This document shows, one piece after another, positions 58,365 to 64,000 of a stretch of 64,000 nt of DNA (the first letter of the stretch is position 1; the number at the start of each line of letters is the position of its first letter). Position numbers and translations under genes: made by a program. The DNA is from Amaurobius ferox. Taxonomy: Eukaryota > Arthropoda > Arachnida > Araneae > Amaurobiidae. Where the stretch lies: the NCBI GenBank assembly GCA_951213105.1, contig OX578152.1:75200680-75264679 (forward strand), in the 5' to 3' direction. A model generated the notes under the pieces. It was not told the origin of the DNA and made no database searches. It was given only the letters and a program-made list of their open reading frames with translations.

Positions 58365-59187
58365 TCTTCTATATAATAAAAGGCAATGTCTGTGTGTGTG
58401 TGTGTCTGTCTGTCTTATACACTATACGTTTCGCGACCGCGCGTCGGAGAGCTACGAAATTTGGCAATCGGAGACCCGGTGGGGAGGGAAGGGGACACAT
58501 GAAAACCGATTTTTAAAATTTTAATTATTTTTTTATTTATTTAATGTTTTATGCGATTTCGACCGTTTTTTGCCCTTTTTACCCTTTTTTCTCCACGATC
58601 CAGACATCGTAGAAAAAAATAAATTACACCATCGGAAAGAGCAGAGAATTTCGAGTAAAAATATATCAATTTCAAATCTGAATTTCGATTTCTAATATTT
58701 TTTAAAGATTTTAAAACAAAACTCACTTTTGGCTCAAAAAATCAATTTTTTGTTTTTAAATTCTCGCATCGTGAAAAGTACTCATAATTTCGACTAATAA
58801 TTTACATTTTTAGAAAGCTGAAATATCTGGCATTCTTACAAGTCTAATGTGGTCCAGAAATAATGAAAATTGCCTTCAGGATGGCAATTTTAAAGACGCC
58901 ATGATTTTAAATTTCTCGGCGTTCCGTTCGTTTCTCCCCCGCTGAAGCAGGGAAGGTGGTGGGTGGGGACGTCAAGGTGGAGGTGACGTCACGGTTCTGA
59001 ATAGAGCGCCTTTGCTCTATATAAATTATTATATTTATATTTTAAATGATGGGACGATCTGGATTTTTTAAATGTATATTTTAACTTTTGGATATTTTAA
59101 TTTTATGGATATTTTAAATGATAGAACAATGAAACAATGGAATGAGGATGATGGAATTAAGCATATGGTCATTTTAAATTGCAAATT

Positions 59188-59776
59188 AGCGCGCGGGAAG
59201 TTAGCGGTAGGCCCGGGTTCGATTCCCGCCACTGCCAAAACTGCCGCCGTGTTTACGTGGAATACGATCACGTTAAATATGTGGGTCCGTAAGTCCTCCC
59301 GAGAGGTTGGTGGTAGGGGAAGGAGGATACGGCCCCTGTGGATGCCTCCCCCACTGGGTTCCCGTCTAAATTGGGTGAATATGTAGAAAGTTATGGAGAT
59401 TGTCGCGGAGGGCGCGGCAGCCCAGTGGTTAGCGCGCGGGAATTGCACTCAGTAGGCCCGGGTTCGATTCCCGCCGCTGCCAAAACTTACGCCACGTTCA
59501 CGCAGAGTACGATCACGTTAAACATGTGGGTTCGTGAGTCCTTCCGAGAGGTTGGTGGTAGGGGAAGGAGGGTACGGTCTAAATTGGGTGAATAAAAAGA
59601 AAGTTATGGAGATTGTCGCGGAGGGCGAAGTAGCCCAGTGGTCAGCGCGCGGGAATTGCACGCGGTAGGCCCGGGTTCGATTTCCGCCACTGACATGGAG
59701 TACGATCACGTTAAACATATGGGTCCGTATGTTTTTCCGAGAGGTTGGTGGTAGGGGAAGGAGGGTACGTTCCCTG
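59188..59776 (+). repeat. Short cluster of tRNA-SINE units, copy 1
   Basis: Three B boxes (59,216, 59,461, 59,674). The third unit's A box reads gtggtcagcgcg, a change shared only with 63,327, and its body is cut at ccctgt where the next head begins. Confidence 0.83.
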
Positions 59777-60564
59777 TCTTATACACTATACGTTTCGCGA
59801 CCGCGCGTCGGAGAGCTACGAAATTTGGCAATCGGAGACCTGGGGGGGAGGGAAGGGGACACGTGAAAACCGATTTTCAAAATTCTAATTATTTTTTTAT
59901 TTATTTAATGTTTTATGCGATTTCGACCTTTTTTTGCCCTTTTTGCCCTTTTTTCTCCATGATCCAGACGTCGTAGAAAAAAACAACTCACACCATCGGA
60001 AAGAGCAGACAATTACGAGTAAAAATATATCAATTTCAAATCTCCATTTCGATTTCTAATATTTTTTAAAGATTTTAAAACAAAAGTCACTTTTGGCAAA
60101 GAAAACGATTTTTGGTTTTTAAATTCTCGCATAGTAAAAAGTACTCATAATTTCGACTAATAATTTACATTTTTAAAAAGCTGAAATATCTGGCATTCTT
60201 ACAAGTCTAATCTGGTCCAGAAATAATGAAAATTGCCTTCAGGATCGCAATTTTAAAGACGTCATGATTTTAAATTTCTCGGCGTTCCGTTCGTTTCTCC
60301 CCCGCTGAAGCAGGGAAGGTGGTGGGTGGGGACGTCAAGGTGGAGGTGACGTCACGGTTCTGAATAGAGCACCTTTGCTCTATATAAATTATTATATTTA
60401 TATTTTAAATGATGGGACGATCTGGATTTTTTAAATGTATATTTTAACTTTTGGATATTTTAAATGGATATTTTAATTTTATGGATATTTTAAATGATGG
60501 AACAATGAAACAATGGAATGAGGATGATGGAATTAAGCATATGGTCATTTTAAATTGCAAATTA

Positions 60565-61980
60565 GCGCGCGGGAAGTTAGCGGTAGGCCCGGGTTCGATT
60601 CCCGCCACTGCCAAAACTGCCGCCGTGTTTACGTGGAATACGATCACGTTAAATATGTGGGTCCGTAAGTCCTTCCGAGAGGTTGGTGGTAGGGGAAGGA
60701 GGATACGGCCCCTGTGGATGCCTCCCCCACTGGGTTCCCGTCTTAATTGGGTGAATATGTAGAAAGTTATGGAGATTGTCGCGGAGGGCGCGGCAGCCCA
60801 GTGGTTAGCGCGCGGGAATTGCACTCAGTAGGCCCGGGTTCGATTCCCGCCACTGCCAAAACTTACGCCACGTTCACGCAGAGTACGATCACGTTAAACA
60901 TGTGGGTTCGTGAGTCCTTCCGAGAGGTTGGTGGTAGGGGAAGGAGGGTACGGTCTAAATTGGGTGAATAAAAAGAAAGTTATGGAGATTGTCGCGGAGG
61001 GCGAAGTAGCCCAGTGGTTAGCGCGCGGGAATTGCACGCGGTAGGCCCGGGTTCGATTTCCGCCACTGACATGGAGTACGATCACGTTAAACATATGGGT
61101 CCGTATGTTTTTCCGAGAGGTTGGTGGTAGGGGAAGGAGGGTACGTTCCCTGTGGATGCCTCCCCCACTGGGTTCCGGTCTAAATTGGGTGGCACATCCT
61201 GGCCGTCCAACCAGTTACCAGGCCCGGGTTCGATTCCCAAAATTGCCGCCGTGTTTACGCGGAGTACGAGCACGTTAAACATGTGGGTCCGTGAGTCCTT
61301 CCGAGAAGTTGGTGGTAGGGGAAGGAGGGTACGGTCTAAATTGGATGAATAAAAAGAAAGTTATGGAGATTGTCGCGTAGAGCTAAGTAGCCCAATGGTT
61401 AGCGCGCGGAAATTGCACTCGGTAGGCCCGGGTTCGATTCCCAAAATTGCCGCCGTGTTTACGCGGAGTACGATCACGTTAAACATGTGGGTCTGTAAGT
61501 CCTTCCGAGAGGTTGGTGGTAGGGGAAGAAGGGTACGGTCCCTGTGGATGCTTCTCCCACTTGGTTCCGGTCTAAATTGGGTGAATAAAAAATAAGTTAT
61601 GAAGAATATCGCGGAGGGTGAAGTACCCCAGTGGTTAGTGCGCGGGATTTGCACTTGGTAGGCCCGGGTTCAATTCCCAAAATTGCCGAATAAAAATAAA
61701 GTTATGGGGATTGTCGCGGATGGCACGGTAGCCCAGTGGTTAGCGCGCGGGAATTTCACTCGGTAGGCCCGGGTTCGATTCCCGCCATTGCCAAAACTGC
61801 AGCCGTGTTCACGCGGAGTACGATCACGTTAAACGTGTGGGACTGCAAGTCCTTCCGAGAGGTTTGTGGTAGGGGAAGGAGGGTACGGTCTCTTTGGATG
61901 CCTCCCCCATTGGGTTCCGGTCTAAATTGTGTGGCACTTCCTGGCCTTCCAAGCAGTTACCTTACACCTTTCTGGTAGGT
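60565..61980 (+). repeat. Long cluster of tRNA-SINE units, copy 2
   Basis: Same seven-unit order as 56,870-58,294 with a few substitutions, including a B box changed to GGTTCAATTCC at 61,667. Confidence 0.83.
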
Positions 61981-62053
61981 CGCGCCAACGAGTTTGCCAC
62001 GGTCAGAATATTCAAGGGTAGCGAACAGGCTGGTCGCCAAAGGCGGCTAGTCT

Positions 62054-64000
62054 TCTATATAATAAAAGGCAATGTCTGTGTGTGTGTGTGTCTGTCTGTC
62101 TTATACACTATACGTTTCGCGACCGCGCGTCGGAGAGCTACGAAATTTGGCAATCGGAGACCCGGGGGGGAGGGAAGGGGACACATGAAAACCGATTTTT
62201 AAAATTTTAATTATTTTTTTATTTATTTAATGTTTTATGCGATTTCGACCGTTTTTTGCCCTTTTTACCCTTTTTTCTCCACGATCCAGACATCGTAGAA
62301 AAAAATAAATTACACCATCGGAAAGAGCAGAGAATTTCGAGTAAAAATATATCAATTTCAAATCTGAATTTCGATTTCTAATATTTTTTAAAGATTTTAA
62401 AACAAAACTCACTTTTGGCTCAAAAAATCAATTTTTTGTTTTTAAATTCTCGCATCGTGAAAAGTACTCATAATTTCGACTAATAATTTACATTTTTAGA
62501 AAGCTGAAATATCTGGCATTCTTACAAGTCTAATGTGGTCCAGAAATAATGAAAATTGCCTTCAGGATGGCAATTTTAAAGACGCCATGATTTTAAATTT
62601 CTCGGCGTTCCGTTCGTTTCTCCCCCGCTGAAGCAGGGAAGGTGGTGGGTGGGGACGTCAAGGTGGAGGTGACGTCACGGTTCTGAATAGAGCGCCTTTG
62701 CTCTATATAAATTATTATATTTATATTTTAAATGATGGGACGATCTGGATTTTTTAAATGTATATTTTAACTTTTGGATATTTTAATTTTATGGATATTT
62801 TAAATGATAGAACAATGAAACAATGGAATGAGGATGATGGAATTAAGCATATGGTCATTTTAAATTGCAAATTAGCGCGCGGGAAGTTAGCGGTAGGCCC
62901 GGGTTCGATTCCCGCCACTGCCAAAACTGCCGCCGTGTTTACGTGGAATACGATCACGTTAAATATGTGGGTCCGTAAGTCCTCCCGAGAGGTTGGTGGT
63001 AGGGGAAGGAGGATACGGCCCCTGTGGATGCCTCCCCCACTGGGTTCCCGTCTAAATTGGGTGAATATGTAGAAAGTTATGGAGATTGTCGCGGAGGGCG
63101 CGGCAGCCCAGTGGTTAGCGCGCGGGAATTGCACTCAGTAGGCCCGGGTTCGATTCCCGCCGCTGCCAAAACTTACGCCACGTTCACGCAGAGTACGATC
63201 ACGTTAAACATGTGGGTTCGTGAGTCCTTCCGAGAGGTTGGTGGTAGGGGAAGGAGGGTACGGTCTAAATTGGGTGAATAAAAAGAAAGTTATGGAGATT
63301 GTCGCGGAGGGCGAAGTAGCCCAGTGGTCAGCGCGCGGGAATTGCACGCGGTAGGCCCGGGTTCGATTTCCGCCACTGACATGGAGTACGATCACGTTAA
63401 ACATATGGGTCCGTATGTTTTTCCGAGAGGTTGGCGGTAGGGGAAGGAGGGTACGTTCCCTGTCTTATACACTATACGTTTCGCGACCGCGCGTCGGAGA
63501 GCTACGAAATTTGGCAATCGGAGACCTGGGGGGGAGGGAAGGGGACACGTGAAAACCGATTTTCAAAATTCTAATTATTTTTTTATTTATTTAATGTTTT
63601 ATGCGATTTCGACCTTTTTTTGCCCTTTTTGCCCTTTTTTCTCCATGATCCAGACGTCGTAGAAAAAAACAACTCACACCATCGGAAAGAGCAGACAATT
63701 ACGAGTAAAAATATATCAATTTCAAATCTCCATTTCGATTTCTAATATTTTTTAAAGATTTTAAAACAAAAGTCACTTTTGGCAAAAAAAACGATTTTTG
63801 GTTTTTAAATTCTCGCATAGTAAAAAGTACTCATAATTTCGACTAATAATTTACATTTTTAGAAAGCTGAAATATCTGGCATTCTTACAAGTCTAGTCTG
63901 GTCCTGAAATAATGAAAATTGCCTTCAGGATCGCAATTTTAAAGACGTCATGATTTTAAATTTCTCGGCGTTCCGTTCGTTTCTCCCCCGCTGAAGCAGG
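62054..64000 (+). mobile_element. Helitron-like unit 3, partial at window edge
   Basis: Repeats unit 2 from its start: head, short SINE cluster (62,874-63,462, three B boxes), then the second truncated head from 63,463. The window ends inside that head. Confidence 0.55.

Larger units (their letters stand above)
58368..62050 (+). mobile_element. Helitron-like unit 2 (3,683 bp, with an internal partial duplication)
   Basis: Starts TCTATATAATAAAAGG three bases after the CTAG of unit 1 and ends in the same hairpin and CTAG at 62,047-62,050. It contains head, short SINE cluster, a second head missing its first 45 bp, and a long SINE cluster. The inner junction at 59,776 joins ccctgt of a SINE body to the cttatacac of the head. 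Confidence 0.55.
56053..64000 (+). repeat. Tandem higher-order repeat, 3,686-bp period
   Basis: The phrase ttatacactatacg begins head blocks at 56,101, 58,415, 59,779, 62,101 and 63,465. Heads two and four, and three and five, are exactly 3,686 bp apart. One full period contains: head, short SINE cluster (three B boxes), head, long SINE cluster (seven B boxes). Corresponding copies differ by only a few bases, for example cagaattttcaag at 58,319 against cagaatattcaag at 62,005. The array runs off the right edge. Confidence 0.88.

Noticed and set aside
56758..63404. Many open frames of 66-132 codons on both strands in the right-hand array
   Set aside because: They run across tRNA-SINE bodies and change phase at unit joins; SINEs are non-coding.
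56870..63462. Functional tRNA genes at the twenty or so A/B-box pairs
   Set aside because: No complete cloverleaf with acceptor stem was found; the boxes sit in SINE heads followed by SINE body.

Overview
The window is eukaryotic and almost certainly arthropod, most probably arachnid (spider-like). It is AT-rich, with long introns, GT-AG splice sites, AATAAA signals and very dense transposable elements. The organism call is an inference from the tRNA-derived SINE family, the LINE remnant, piggyBac, mariner and hAT relics and the microsatellite-bearing repeat families; no gene here fixes the species. Two host genes can be supported, both on the minus strand.

Left edge (1-2,359): one long open coding exon for a secreted, very basic, Lys/Asn/Ser-rich precursor. 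It starts at 2,359, has a signal peptide and many dibasic sites, and runs open off the window at base 1. A run of six A (1,712-1,717) shifts the frame once.

Middle (2,360-39,000): repeats nested in repeats. A local repeat at 4.9-7.6 kb is split by the 3' end of a LINE. A TTAA-flanked DNA transposon with a transposase relic (9,324-12,113) and a hAT-type element (12,913-15,114) both interrupt what looks like a defective LTR retroelement ending in an LTR at 16,825-17,265. A 1.5 kb inverted-terminal-repeat element with an internal tandem array (18,035-19,572), Helitron-like ends, and four copies of a CA-microsatellite family (A) follow. A second hAT copy (26,772-29,167), two 1.5 kb copies of a family-B segment, SINEs and a fold-back element at 35 kb complete the region.

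Right-middle (39,071-55,271): a split gene homologous to UPF0193/EVG1 (human C22orf23), reconstructed from four coding exons whose phases agree. Its introns hold a Harbinger-like element, a mariner fragment, a 5S-rRNA/tRNA chimeric SINE, a piggyBac relic inside a palindromic element, an 8-bp-TSD MITE and three SINEs stacked on one target site.

Right edge (56,053-64,000): a recent tandem array with a 3,686 bp period. Each unit has Helitron-like ends and carries clusters of tRNA-SINE heads; it continues past the window. The two genes share no evident pathway. The main biological interest is transposon structure: composite SINEs, SINE clusters carried in tandem Helitron-like units, and datable nesting.
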